Origin: Aliterella atlantica CENA595
GTDB taxonomy: Bacteria > Cyanobacteriota > Cyanobacteriia > Cyanobacteriales > Chroococcidiopsidaceae
Length of the DNA stretch: 64,000 bases
Assembly: GCF_000952155.1 (NCBI RefSeq)
Contig: NZ_JYON01000004.1
Span: 160,267-224,266, forward strand
Reading direction: 5' to 3'
The first letter of the stretch is position 1. The number at the start of each line of letters is the position of its first letter. The notes under the pieces were generated by a model. It was not told where the DNA came from. It worked only from the letters and a program-made list of their open reading frames with translations, and did no database searches. Position numbers and translations under genes: made by a program. Below, one piece after another: positions 38,013 through 46,665 of the stretch.

Positions 38013-38108
38013 TTAGATCAGTTTAACGGCACGCAGACCGAATAGCAGCCCTACAGCTAAAGCAAAAAAAGCACCAAGCAGCAAAATATAAGAAAAGACA
38101 GCAAACAT
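38013..38108 (-). CDS. petL: Cytochrome b6f complex subunit PetL
   Basis: This 31-residue frame is one membrane-spanning helix, MFAVFSYILLLGAFFALAVG, ending LLFGLRAVKLI. The pattern M-x-A-x-x-x-YI, then GLLFGLR-x-x-K, matches cyanobacterial PetL as I remember it. PetL is a small peripheral subunit that stabilises the b6f dimer in the thylakoid membrane. A GGAG ribosome site lies eight bases before the ATG on the minus strand. It is too short for ordinary gene finders and stands alone between a hypothetical gene and aroB. Confidence 0.85.
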   Translation of the reverse strand: MFAVFSYILLLGAFFALAVGLLFGLRAVKLI

Positions 38109-38188
38109 TTTTATCGCTCCATTACAACTATTAAAGATATTAAACCTTAGTTAGAGTAGAATACAGCCCAGAGTTGCCACCAAGTTAT

Positions 38189-39280
38189 ATGTCTGCTGTT
38201 ATCAAAGTAAATTTACCATCCGAGTCTTACGACATTGCGATCGCACCTGGCAACTTAGACAAGCTAGGCGCACAAATGGCTAGTCTCAATTTGGGCAAAA
38301 AAGTATTATTAGTCTCTAATCCAGCAATTTTTCGCCATTATGGAGAACGAGCGCTTAATTCTCTCAAAGATGCTGGCTTTGACGTAACTAACTGCACTCT
38401 GGGCGCTGGCGAACGCTACAAAAACTTATCCTCTATTCAAAAAGTCTACGACAAAGCCCTAGAAAACCGCCTAGAACGCTCCTCAACTATGGTTGCCTTG
38501 GGTGGAGGCGTTGTCGGCGATATGACAGGCTTCGCGGCGGCTACATGGCTGCGAGGTATTAACTTTGTGCAAGTACCAACTACTTTGCTATCAATGGTAG
38601 ATGCTTCGATTGGCGGTAAAACTGGTGTCAATCATCCTCAGGGCAAAAATTTAATTGGTGCATTCCATCAACCAAGGCTAGTTTTAATCGATCCTCAAGT
38701 GCTGAAAACTCTTCCCATCCGCGAATTTCGAGCGGGAATGGCAGAAGTAATTAAGTACGGTGTAATTTGGGATGCTGATTTGTTTGCACAGATGGAGAAT
38801 TGCGATCGCTTAGACCAAATGCGCTATATTCCTGAAAGCCTAGTGCAAACTATTCTGGAACGTTCTTGTCAAGCTAAAGCTGATGTGGTTAGCAAAGATG
38901 AGAAAGAAGCTGGATTACGGGCAATTCTTAATTACGGGCATACTATCGGTCATGCTATAGAAAGTTTGACAGGTTATCGTACTGTAAATCATGGCGAAGG
39001 TGTAGCAATTGGCATGGTAGCCGCCGGACAAATAGCTGTAGAACTGAAGTTATGGGATGAAAAGTCGCAAGAGCGGCAGGTAAATTTGATGCAAAAAACT
39101 GGCTTGCCAACTAAGCTACCTGCAGGAATTGATATTGATGCGATCGTCGATGCTTTGCAAACTGATAAAAAAGTTAAAGCAGGTAAGGTACGATTTGTGC
39201 TACCAACTCAAATTGGCGCAGTAGAAATAACTGATAAAGTACCGTCAGATACTATTCATCAAGTTTTGCAGCAAATGTAA
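38189..39280 (+). CDS. aroB: 3-dehydroquinate synthase
   Basis: AroB makes 3-dehydroquinate from DAHP, the second step of the shikimate pathway. The 363-residue protein has the NAD-binding [19 protein letters not shown]. It also has the metal and substrate motifs [24 protein letters not shown], shown here in part, and a zinc-ligand histidine in [11 protein letters not shown] and [10 protein letters not shown]. The ATG at 38189 gives the family N-terminus [14 protein letters not shown]; a TTG upstream is not needed. A canonical terminator follows. Confidence 0.96.
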   Translation: MSAVIKVNLPSESYDIAIAPGNLDKLGAQMASLNLGKKVLLVSNPAIFRHYGERALNSLKDAGFDVTNCTLGAGERYKNLSSIQKVYDKALENRLERSSTMVALGGGVVGDMTGFAAATWLRGINFVQVPTTLLSMVDASIGGKTGVNHPQGKNLIGAFHQPRLVLIDPQVLKTLPIREFRAGMAEVIKYGVIWDADLFAQMENCDRLDQMRYIPESLVQTILERSCQAKADVVSKDEKEAGLRAILNYGHTIGHAIESLTGYRTVNHGEGVAIGMVAAGQIAVELKLWDEKSQERQVNLMQKTGLPTKLPAGIDIDAIVDALQTDKKVKAGKVRFVLPTQIGAVEITDKVPSDTIHQVLQQM

Positions 39281-39311
39281 TAAATTTGTATTTTTCGGCA
39301 GTTTATCTTAG

Positions 39312-39345
39312 CCCTACTTTTGTCATAAAAGTAGGGTTTTGTATT
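39312..39345 (+). terminator. Rho-independent terminator of aroB
   Basis: CCCTACTTTT (39312-39321) pairs with AAAAGTAGGG (39327-39336) around GTCAT, followed by TTTTGTATTTTT. Confidence 0.92.
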
Positions 39346-39719
39346 TTTATATTTATTTGGCTTGATTTTTTAAAGCTGACTGCAAGCCGCTTAATTCAAA
39401 TCTTGTATCCTAATATCTGAAGCATATTTTGGTGGGAAATGATATTAAATATTATTTAAATTTTGCTGATTTGTTGAAATTAATTAAACAAATTAATCGA
39501 AGTATATGAATTTGTGTTCAATAATACAATTTATTTTTAAGGCTTTTGCTTTGATCGATCGTGAACAAATTTTTGTTAGTTAAAAAATAGCAAGCCAAAA
39601 ATAGTTAATTAAGTTTTTGTAGCTGCTAATTTAGAAAATCTTGCTAAAAATTAGTAGCAGCAATTTAATGTCTGTAATTAGGCTAGCGATCGCCACAAGC
39701 AAACAAACAGGAGTGTATT
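39346..39719. other. AT-rich promoter region of fmdA
   Basis: About 370 AT-rich bases hold no gene. I searched for the NtcA pattern GTA-N8-TAC and found no perfect copy here, unlike upstream of urtA. A GGAG ribosome site lies seven to eight bases before the fmdA ATG. Confidence 0.4.
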
Positions 39720-40895
39720 ATGCCAGAAGTTCTGTTTAAAGTTGACTTGAACAAAGCTATGGCGGAACAGGATGTAGTCGGACACAACCGTTGGCATCCT
39801 GATATTCCGGCTGTAGCATCTGTTAATCCAGGAACGGTATTTCGGATTGAGTGTAAAGACTGGACAGATGGACAGATTCACAACAACGATAGTCCCGAAG
39901 ATATCCGCACAGTCAATTTAACTATTCCTCATGTACTTAGCGGACCGATTCACGTTAACGGTGCAGAACCAGGCGACATACTTGTAGTAGATATTTTAGA
40001 TGTAGGAACTCTACCTACATACGAGTGGGGTTATACAGGGATTTTTGCTAGAGAAAATGGCGGCGGCTTTTTGACCGAGCATTTTCCTACGGCTCAAAAA
40101 GCGATTTGGGACTTGCAAGGTATATATGCGCGTAGTCGTCACATCCCTGATGTCAAATTTGCTGGAATTCCGCACCCTGGGTTAATTGGTTGCGCTCCTT
40201 CTCATGAATTGCTAGATACTTGGAATAAGCGCGAAGCGGAGTTAGTAGCAACAGCCCCCGACAGAGTACCACCTTTAGCTTTGTTGCCAAATCCATCTGA
40301 TGCCATTTTGGGTTCTCTTAAAGGCGGAGAATTTGAACGAGTAGCCCAAGAAGCTTGTCGGACAGTTCCTCCCCGCGAACATGGAGGAAATTGTGACATC
40401 AAAAACTTATCTAAGGGTTCAAAGGTTTATTTTCCTGTCTATGTTGATGGTGCGAAGCTGTCGATGGGCGATATTCACTTTTCGCAAGGTGATGGAGAGA
40501 TTACTTTTTGCGGCGCAATTGAGATGGCTGGATACCTAGATTTGCACGTCGAGATAATTAAGGGTGGGGTAGAAAAATACGGGCTAGTTAACCCTATATT
40601 TAAACCAGGTCCCGTTCAGCCTCAGTATTCTGAGTTTTTGGTATTTGAAGGCATATCGGTAGATGAGTTTTCGGGCAAGCAGTATTATTTAGATGCTCAT
40701 GTTGCCTATCGTCGTGCTTGTTTAAATGCCATTGAGTATTTCAAGAAATTTGGTTATACAGGCGAACAGATTTATCTTTTGATGGGTTCTGCGCCGATAG
40801 AAGGTAGAATCAGCGGCATTGTCGATATTCCTAATGCTTGTTGTACGATCGCATTTCCTACAGCAATTTTTGAGCGGAATGTTTTGCCTACATAG
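39720..40895 (+). CDS. fmdA: Formamidase (acetamidase/formamidase family)
   Basis: FmdA hydrolyses formamide to formate and ammonia, with some activity on other short amides. The 391-residue protein begins PEVLFKVDLNKAMAEQDVVG and has HNRWHPDIPAVASVNPG. Other family motifs are VNGAEPGDILVVDILDVG and the region GGNCDIKNLSKGSKVYFPVY. It is followed 38 bases later by fmdB, as in Methylophilus. The urea/amide transporter operon converges on this pair, which suggests uptake plus hydrolysis of small nitrogen compounds. Confidence 0.93.
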   Translation: MPEVLFKVDLNKAMAEQDVVGHNRWHPDIPAVASVNPGTVFRIECKDWTDGQIHNNDSPEDIRTVNLTIPHVLSGPIHVNGAEPGDILVVDILDVGTLPTYEWGYTGIFARENGGGFLTEHFPTAQKAIWDLQGIYARSRHIPDVKFAGIPHPGLIGCAPSHELLDTWNKREAELVATAPDRVPPLALLPNPSDAILGSLKGGEFERVAQEACRTVPPREHGGNCDIKNLSKGSKVYFPVYVDGAKLSMGDIHFSQGDGEITFCGAIEMAGYLDLHVEIIKGGVEKYGLVNPIFKPGPVQPQYSEFLVFEGISVDEFSGKQYYLDAHVAYRRACLNAIEYFKKFGYTGEQIYLLMGSAPIEGRISGIVDIPNACCTIAFPTAIFERNVLPT

Positions 40896-40933
40896 ATAGT
40901 TAGTTGCGACAGTCATTCAGGAACTATAAAATA

Positions 40934-41203
40934 ATGCCTCTTTACGATTTTCGCTGCCAAACTTGCGGAGTATTTGAGCAAAAACGCAGTATTGCAGAAG
41001 CAAGCAACCCCATACCTTGCCCAAGTTGTCAAGCTGTAGCTAAACGGATTATTTCAGCAGTGGGAGTAGTCAAAACGCCATCAGCTATAAGCCAGCGAGT
41101 AGAGCAAAGTGCAGAACCGCGTGTAGTCCAACGCACTGCAAAACACGACCATTCTCACCATAACCACCAACATCGCGGAAGACCTTGGGCGATCGGTCAC
41201 TAA
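40934..41203 (+). CDS. fmdB: FmdB family zinc-ribbon protein
   Basis: The 89-residue protein has a zinc ribbon with Cys8, Cys11, Cys29 and Cys32 (RCQTCG, PCPSCQ) and a His-rich tail (HDHSHHNHQH) that may bind metal. FmdB was named as a putative regulator next to formamidase in Methylophilus. Its true role is unknown. MPLYDFRC at 40934 is the family start; an upstream in-frame TTG is unlikely. Its stop codon overlaps that of urtE on the other strand by three to four bases. Confidence 0.9.
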   Translation: MPLYDFRCQTCGVFEQKRSIAEASNPIPCPSCQAVAKRIISAVGVVKTPSAISQRVEQSAEPRVVQRTAKHDHSHHNHQHRGRPWAIGH

Positions 41204-41913
41204 ACTGTTAAATACTGCCTTACTAATGAATCGGTTAGTTCGGCAGTTTTGCCTTTAGCTGCGATCGCTCCTTTCTCCATAATGAAGAACTTTTGCGCTA
41301 ATTGTTTGGCAAAATCAATCTTCTGCTCTACTACTAATAGCGTCACGCCTTTCTCGCGGTTGATGCGTTTGAGGGTTTCATCTATTTCTTGCACGATTGA
41401 TGGCTGGATGCCTTCTGTAGGCTCGTCTAAGAGCATGATTTGGGGGTTGCACATCAGTCCGCGAGCGATCGCAAGTTGCTGTTGTTGTCCGCCGCTTAAC
41501 AGTCCTCCTTGACGTTTGAGGTGCTGTTTGAGCATGGGGAAAAACTCAAATATTTCGTCGGGAATCTTTTTGAGCTTTTTGCGACTTGCTGCTAATCCCA
41601 ATTTGAGATTATCTAAAACTGATAGATATGGGATAATTTCGCGTCCTTGCGGGATAAATGCAATTCCATAGCGCGACCTTTTATAAGTTGGGACGTTAGT
41701 GATATCGTCAGCATCAAAAACAATATCGCCTTTAATAACTTTATTTAGACCAATTACACTTCGCAAAAGTGTAGTTTTTCCCATTCCATTGCGACCTAAC
41801 AAACAGACAATATCTCCTTTATCTATTGTCATATCGACATTAGTTAAAACAGGAGTTTGCCCGTAACCAGCAGATACATTTGTCAGTTTAAGCAGCGACA
41901 TCGATTCGTTCAC
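41200..41913 (-). CDS. urtE: Urea/short-amide ABC transporter ATPase UrtE
   Basis: This is one of two ATP-binding subunits of the UrtABCDE importer (HAAT family). The 237-residue protein has Walker A LGRNGMGKTT, signature LSGGQQQQLAIAR and Walker B QIMLLDEPTEGIQ. GQTPVLTNVDMTI and the SAGYGQ start fit UrtE and LivF-type subunits. Its start overlaps the urtD end by 26 bases; a second ATG four codons in still overlaps. It is the last gene of the operon. Confidence 0.93.
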   Translation of the reverse strand: MNESMSLLKLTNVSAGYGQTPVLTNVDMTIDKGDIVCLLGRNGMGKTTLLRSVIGLNKVIKGDIVFDADDITNVPTYKRSRYGIAFIPQGREIIPYLSVLDNLKLGLAASRKKLKKIPDEIFEFFPMLKQHLKRQGGLLSGGQQQQLAIARGLMCNPQIMLLDEPTEGIQPSIVQEIDETLKRINREKGVTLLVVEQKIDFAKQLAQKFFIMEKGAIAAKGKTAELTDSLVRQYLTV

Positions 41914-42643
41914 GACCTAAATAAACCTCGATAACTTTTGCATTATTTTGAACTTCTTGCACTGAACCTTCTATTAGTTTCTCGCCTTGATGGAGAACGA
42001 CAAGTCTTTGTGCTATTTGCTTGACAAATTCCATGTCATGTTCAATTACAATTACTGAACGATCTTCGGCAATAGATTTGATGATTTCGCCTGTAAGATG
42101 CGTTTCGTCAGAAGTCATTCCTGCTGTTGGTTCGTCTAGCAAAACTACTGTTGGATCTTGAGCTAAAACCATACCAATTTCTACCCATTGTTTCTGTCCG
42201 TGAGATAGGGAAGAAACTTTAGTATAAGCTTTCTCTAATAGACCAATTCGCTCTAAAATCGCTTCAATTCTAGCTTTTTTTACTCTAGTTAGTTTCGCTC
42301 TAATCGCTGCAACTACTCCATGCGCTCCTTTTAGCGCTAGTAAAATGTTTTCAAATACAGTTAATTCGTTGTAAACATTTGGGTTTTGAAACTTGCGTCC
42401 TATTCCCATTCGTGCAACTTCATACCGACTTTTATTGGTAATTTCTTTACCGCGATAGTAAATGTGACCTGATGCTACTGGAGATTTACCAACGATAGCG
42501 TCTAATAGCGTACTTTTGCCAGCGCCGTTAGGACCGATAATGGTGACAATTTCTCTTTTGCCTACTTCTAAATCGATGCCTTTAAGAGCTTGAAATCCGG
42601 CAAATACTACTCTTAAATCTTGAACGGATAATATCGGATTCAT
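41888..42643 (-). CDS. urtD: Urea/short-amide ABC transporter ATPase UrtD
   Basis: The 251-residue ATP-binding subunit is of the LivG/UrtD type. Walker A is GPNGAGKST, the signature LSHGQKQWVEIGM (the LSHGQ variant is typical of UrtD) and Walker B TVVLLDEPTAGM. It has the GRKFQNPNVYNELTVFEN Q-loop region. It overlaps urtE and lies 61 bases after urtC on the same strand, consistent with one operon. Confidence 0.93.
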   Translation of the reverse strand: MNPILSVQDLRVVFAGFQALKGIDLEVGKREIVTIIGPNGAGKSTLLDAIVGKSPVASGHIYYRGKEITNKSRYEVARMGIGRKFQNPNVYNELTVFENILLALKGAHGVVAAIRAKLTRVKKARIEAILERIGLLEKAYTKVSSLSHGQKQWVEIGMVLAQDPTVVLLDEPTAGMTSDETHLTGEIIKSIAEDRSVIVIEHDMEFVKQIAQRLVVLHQGEKLIEGSVQEVQNNAKVIEVYLGRERIDVAA

Positions 42644-42704
42644 ATTTAGTTTTCAACTATTTTTGCTTAGGCTATCACAATTTAATACTCAGTTTTGTTG
42701 TAGA

Positions 42705-43778
42705 TTATACTCTACTTCGATTGGCTAAGTTAAATCGTTTGGGAATTAAACTCATTAACCCATCTGGAACAAATAAAACTACAACCAGTAGTAAGACTCC
42801 AACAATTAATTGCCAGTCTTGAGTTACTCTTTCGGCATAGTTTTGTACTTGACCTAGTAAAATAGCTGCAATTAATGGACCGATTAATGTTCCTCTTCCA
42901 CCAATTGCTACCCAAATTACTACTTGCGTACCAAAAGCTACGGCTAAATATACTGGGGAAATAAATCTGTTTAGTGGTACGAATAATCCGCCAGCTAATC
43001 CTGCAATTCCAGCCGAAAGCGTCCAAATAAATATCTTGAAACTGGCTACATCGTAACCTAGATAGGAAATGCGTTGCTCGTTTTCTTTGATGGAACGTAA
43101 GATTAAGCCGAAGTTTGACTGTGTTAGCCACCAACTACCTGCAAGGACAAATGTGGTAAAAGCCAAGATGATATAGTACAAACCTAACAAGGGAATGTCA
43201 GTACCAAAAAAACTTAGGCGAGATACATCTGTAATTCCGTTTGTACCACCTGTATAAGCTTGCTGACTGACGAAAAAAGTAGTTAGTGCTGATGCGATCG
43301 CTAAAGTAATAATGGTAATATACACGCCGCTAACTTTGGAGCGAAAAATAAACCAGCCGATAATATAGGCAAAAGCAGCAGGAACGGCTATCATTGCGAT
43401 CGCTGCTATGGGAAAAAACTTCAATGGTGCGATAAACCAAGGTAGTTCTTTTAAGCCATTCCACACCATAAAATCAGGCAATTCCCCGCCGTAGGTATTC
43501 GCTGCTGATGATAAATTCAGCTTTAAAAAGTAAGCCATCGCGTATCCACCTAATGTAAAGAAAACGCCATGTGCAAAACTAAGAATACCTGTAAATCCCC
43601 AAACTAAGTCTAGAGAAATTGCTAAAACGCCAAATAGCAATAATTTTGCCATCAAAGCAGTTTGAAATTCTCCTAGTACAAAAGGCAAAATTGCTAGTAA
43701 GAGCAGGATAATTCCTGTACTTGTTAACAATTTAACTGGTATAGTAGAGCGGCGCACGCCACCTAGTACGTCTGTCAT
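42705..43778 (-). CDS. urtC: Urea/short-amide ABC transporter permease UrtC
   Basis: The 357-residue inner-membrane permease of the branched-chain amino acid/urea family has about ten hydrophobic segments. Characteristic words are DLVWGFTGILSFAHGVFFTLGGYAM, cited here only in part, and GRGTLIGPLIAAILLG near the coupling region. It forms the membrane channel together with UrtB. The start follows urtB by 35 bases. Confidence 0.92.
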   Translation of the reverse strand: MTDVLGGVRRSTIPVKLLTSTGIILLLLAILPFVLGEFQTALMAKLLLFGVLAISLDLVWGFTGILSFAHGVFFTLGGYAMAYFLKLNLSSAANTYGGELPDFMVWNGLKELPWFIAPLKFFPIAAIAMIAVPAAFAYIIGWFIFRSKVSGVYITIITLAIASALTTFFVSQQAYTGGTNGITDVSRLSFFGTDIPLLGLYYIILAFTTFVLAGSWWLTQSNFGLILRSIKENEQRISYLGYDVASFKIFIWTLSAGIAGLAGGLFVPLNRFISPVYLAVAFGTQVVIWVAIGGRGTLIGPLIAAILLGQVQNYAERVTQDWQLIVGVLLLVVVLFVPDGLMSLIPKRFNLANRSRV

Positions 43779-43813
43779 CTTTTCCCTTTCCCTAATTGAT
43801 TTTTAACTTAGAC

Positions 43814-44749
43814 TTAGGCTCGTTTTTGGACTGTAAACAAGCCTTCAGGACGATAGCGGATTAAGATGATTACAGCAGCTAGGACTAACACCCGCGCTAT
43901 CGGATCGTTGAGTAAAAATGCGATCGCCGCATTAGATTCTCCGATCAAAAATGCACCTGCTAAAACGCCAATTATCTTATCTACTCCACCTGTGACAACT
44001 ACCATCCAAGCATCTACCAAATAATCTTGTCCCATTGGCGGCGCGACACTTTTCAATGAGGAAATTACTGCGCCAGCAACACCAGCCAAACCGCAACCAT
44101 AAGCAAACGTTACCATATCAACAAAGCTAGTATTAATACCCAAACATTTTGACATTTCTCTATTTTGGGTTACGGCTCTAATTTGTCGTCCTAAACTTGT
44201 ACTGTAAAGTAGATATGCAGTCAAAGCGAGTAGTGCAAGTGCTACTGCAATAATAAATAAGCGATAGTAAGAAATTGTGATACTTGCACCGCTATCAGCA
44301 CTTGTAAATAAGTTTAAATTTCCTGATATATAACGAGGCGCTCTTACATACTTCAATTGTGCGGTAAAAATCAACTTAACTACACCTTGAAGCACAATAC
44401 TAAGTCCCCAAGTTGCTAGCAAAGTCTCCAGAGGACGACCGTAAAGCCGCCTGATAATAGTTAGTTCTGTAATTGCGCCAATAATAGCTGTTGCTAAAAA
44501 AGCAAAAGGAATTGTTAGCACTAAATCCATTTTAAAATTGGACTGCATCAAATAGGTAGTATACGCACCTAACATGATGAACTCACCATGTGCTAAGTTG
44601 ATAATTCGCATTACTCCAAAAGTAATCGCCAATCCTAAGCCAGTTAATAACAGAACTCCGACAATGCCAATTCCATTTAACAACTGATTGATAAATGGAA
44701 CTATATCAAATTCTTTTCCTGCTGCTTGCGCTATAAAGGTTATTAGCAA
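43814..44749 (-). CDS. urtB: Urea/short-amide ABC transporter permease UrtB
   Basis: The 311-residue membrane permease has eight or more hydrophobic segments, with the LivH-type motifs GLGLAITFGVMRIINLAHGE and AYGCGLAGVAGAVISS. It partners UrtC. A perfect 26-base palindrome lies in the 72-base gap to urtA and probably lowers downstream expression relative to the binding protein gene. The N-terminal AQAAGKEFDIVPF is shorter than in some UrtB proteins that have a signal-like extension. Confidence 0.92.
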   Translation of the reverse strand: MLITFIAQAAGKEFDIVPFINQLLNGIGIVGVLLLTGLGLAITFGVMRIINLAHGEFIMLGAYTTYLMQSNFKMDLVLTIPFAFLATAIIGAITELTIIRRLYGRPLETLLATWGLSIVLQGVVKLIFTAQLKYVRAPRYISGNLNLFTSADSGASITISYYRLFIIAVALALLALTAYLLYSTSLGRQIRAVTQNREMSKCLGINTSFVDMVTFAYGCGLAGVAGAVISSLKSVAPPMGQDYLVDAWMVVVTGGVDKIIGVLAGAFLIGESNAAIAFLLNDPIARVLVLAAVIILIRYRPEGLFTVQKRA

Positions 44750-44782
44750 TTTTTTGCCCTATAAATTTCAAAATAACTAAAC

Positions 44783-44808
44783 ATCCCTAATTGGTACCAA
44801 TTAGGGAT
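44783..44808 (-). promoter_or_regulatory. Perfect 26-bp palindrome between urtA and urtB
   Basis: ATCCCTAATTGG-TA-CCAATTAGGGAT is a perfect palindrome. As RNA it forms a 12-bp hairpin right after the urtA stop. Position and shape fit an intercistronic attenuator or mRNA-stabilising element that keeps the solute-binding protein more abundant than the permeases. Confidence 0.7.
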
Positions 44809-44821
44809 TGCAGTTTATGTT

Positions 44822-46216
44822 TTAAACCTTTAAGTATTCAGTTTTCAAATCAGTCTTAGTTTCCTTGATAGAATCGCCAGCACGCTTGTCGGGAACTGAA
44901 TGAACGCAAACGCGACCCTTATACAGTGCTTGACTCCAAGGAATCGGCTTGACAGCAGCAGGAGTAGCAAAAACAATTTCTGCTTGACCATCTGATTTCC
45001 ACTTGCCAATTCTTGAGTAGAGGTAAGTGTGATAATTATCATTATCAATCTTTACCGTACCTTGAGGCGCGTTGAAAACTTGACCGCGAGTAGCTTCGCG
45101 CAAATTATCTGGGGTAATTTCTTTACCTTCATCTAGCAACTTCTCCATTGCTTGCGCCATAAAGAAAGTCTGCAAGTACGCTGCTTCCATTACGCCGTTA
45201 GTTACTCTGTCTTGACCGAACTTTGCCTTAAATTGCTCTACAAAAGCTTTGTTTTCTGGCGTATCTACAGCTTGGAAGTAGTTGAAGCTGCTATAGTGAC
45301 CTTCGGCATATTCAGGTCCCATTGCTTGGATTTCCTCTTCAGTTGTTGGATAAGCCATGATCGGAATTTGCTCGGCGGTAATGCCTGCATCTTTATACTG
45401 TCTGTAGAATGCTGGAATACTATCGCCTACTAAATTGCTAAGGACAAAATCTGGCTTGGCTTGCTTGATTTTATTAATGATGGTGATAAATTCTGTTGTT
45501 CCTAAAGCAGCATACTCGTCCCCGACAACTTCACCGCCTGCTTTGACAAGTTCGGCTTTAGCAATGCGGTTGCTTTCTTTGGGGTAGATATAGTCCGAAC
45601 CGATGAAAAATCCTTTTTTGCCAAAGTTTTTGACAGCGTAGGGAATTGAATCTGTAATTTGCTGGTTCGGTGCAGCACCCGTATAAAAGACATTGGAACT
45701 GCATTCATTACCTTCGTAATAAACTGGGTAATAAAGAATAGCATTTTTCTCTTCAAATACAGGTAATACAGATTTGCGACTTGCTGAAGTATAACAACCC
45801 AAAACGCAGGAAACTTTATCTTCGTCAATCAAGCGCTTGGACATTTGGTTGTACAAATCCCAGTTAGAGTCGGGGTTTACTACTACTCTTTGGATTTGCC
45901 TACCCTTGATTCCCTTACCGCCTTTCCAGGGTCCTGTACCTTCATTAATTTGATCGAGTGCTAAAAATGTCGCATCTTGCAAGGATTTTTCTACAATGGC
46001 GATCGTCCCAGTTGTAGAATACATTACTCCGACTTTGATCGCATCAGCCCCAGCCGCAGCGGGACTAGAACCACCGGAACTACCACTATCAGCAGCAGGT
46101 TCTCCACCACCCGAACAGGCTGCTAGAACGCCAGTACCAAGCGCTATTGAGCCATATTTAATAAATTTACGGCGATTGATGCCACCAATTACAATTAGGG
46201 GTTCGTGCGATGTCAT
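44822..46216 (-). CDS. urtA: Urea/short-amide-binding protein UrtA, Tat-type lipoprotein
   Basis: This 464-residue periplasmic binding protein captures urea or short amides. The N-terminus has a twin-arginine motif RRKFIKYGS and a lipobox LAAC (GVLAACSGG), so it is probably exported folded by Tat and lipid-anchored. The mature protein starts with a Gly/Ser/Ala linker and the type I binding fold IKVGVMYSTTGTIAIVEKS. CSSNVFYTGAAPNQQ and PAFYRQYKDAGI fit UrtA/FmdD-type proteins. It is the first gene of urtABCDE; an NtcA-type box lies about 230 bases upstream. Confidence 0.93.
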   Translation of the reverse strand: MTSHEPLIVIGGINRRKFIKYGSIALGTGVLAACSGGGEPAADSGSSGGSSPAAAGADAIKVGVMYSTTGTIAIVEKSLQDATFLALDQINEGTGPWKGGKGIKGRQIQRVVVNPDSNWDLYNQMSKRLIDEDKVSCVLGCYTSASRKSVLPVFEEKNAILYYPVYYEGNECSSNVFYTGAAPNQQITDSIPYAVKNFGKKGFFIGSDYIYPKESNRIAKAELVKAGGEVVGDEYAALGTTEFITIINKIKQAKPDFVLSNLVGDSIPAFYRQYKDAGITAEQIPIMAYPTTEEEIQAMGPEYAEGHYSSFNYFQAVDTPENKAFVEQFKAKFGQDRVTNGVMEAAYLQTFFMAQAMEKLLDEGKEITPDNLREATRGQVFNAPQGTVKIDNDNYHTYLYSRIGKWKSDGQAEIVFATPAAVKPIPWSQALYKGRVCVHSVPDKRAGDSIKETKTDLKTEYLKV

Positions 46217-46446
46217 TGACTTAAACTCTCCTTTGTCAGCCTTCCCTGGCTAATAAATAGGTAATATCGCGACTAAAAACAGCCCAATCTACTTGAGATT
46301 GCAGGCTTTAGTCAGGTCGGACAGATTCTTCCTAACTGCTTCTAGTAGGGCAGAAATGGTTGCAACTGCCATTGTCTTTACCTACGGTTTACCGAATGTT
46401 AGTAAACTCAATTGTTAGGATTACCACAAAAAATTTTATACGTGTT

Positions 46447-46460
46447 GTAACTTAGGATAC
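46447..46460. promoter_or_regulatory. NtcA-type binding site
   Basis: GTAACTTAGGATAC matches the NtcA consensus GTA-N8-TAC exactly. On the minus strand TAATCC lies 23 bases beyond it, near the spacing of NtcA-activated -10 boxes, though it misses the final T of TA-N3-T. The site is 231 bases before urtA. On the plus strand it faces kdpA, so it could act either way; urt operons are known NtcA targets in Anabaena. Confidence 0.6.
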
Positions 46461-46665
46461 ATTTTTTAGGCATTACCAAAGGAATATATAGACTAAGGCA
46501 ATTAGGTCTAGGGTGCGATCGCTCAAAACTCCACTAACCGCGTTCTTGCAAGAGTTTCGCTGCAATTAGATAAAATTTCTTGTCAATTGCTTTGGAACTG
46601 GACGATTGTCTTATATTGGTTGTTTAGATCGTCACAGATAATATATATGCGATCGCAGATTCCTT

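Noticed and set aside
39346..39719. NtcA site upstream of fmdA
   Set aside because: No exact GTA-N8-TAC was found; partial matches such as GTATCCTAATATCT lack the TAC half.
41200..46216. Branched-chain amino acid (Liv) transporter instead of Urt
   Set aside because: UrtA-type binding protein with Tat/lipobox start, the LSHGQ variant in the first ATPase and linkage to fmdAB favour urea/short-amide transport.
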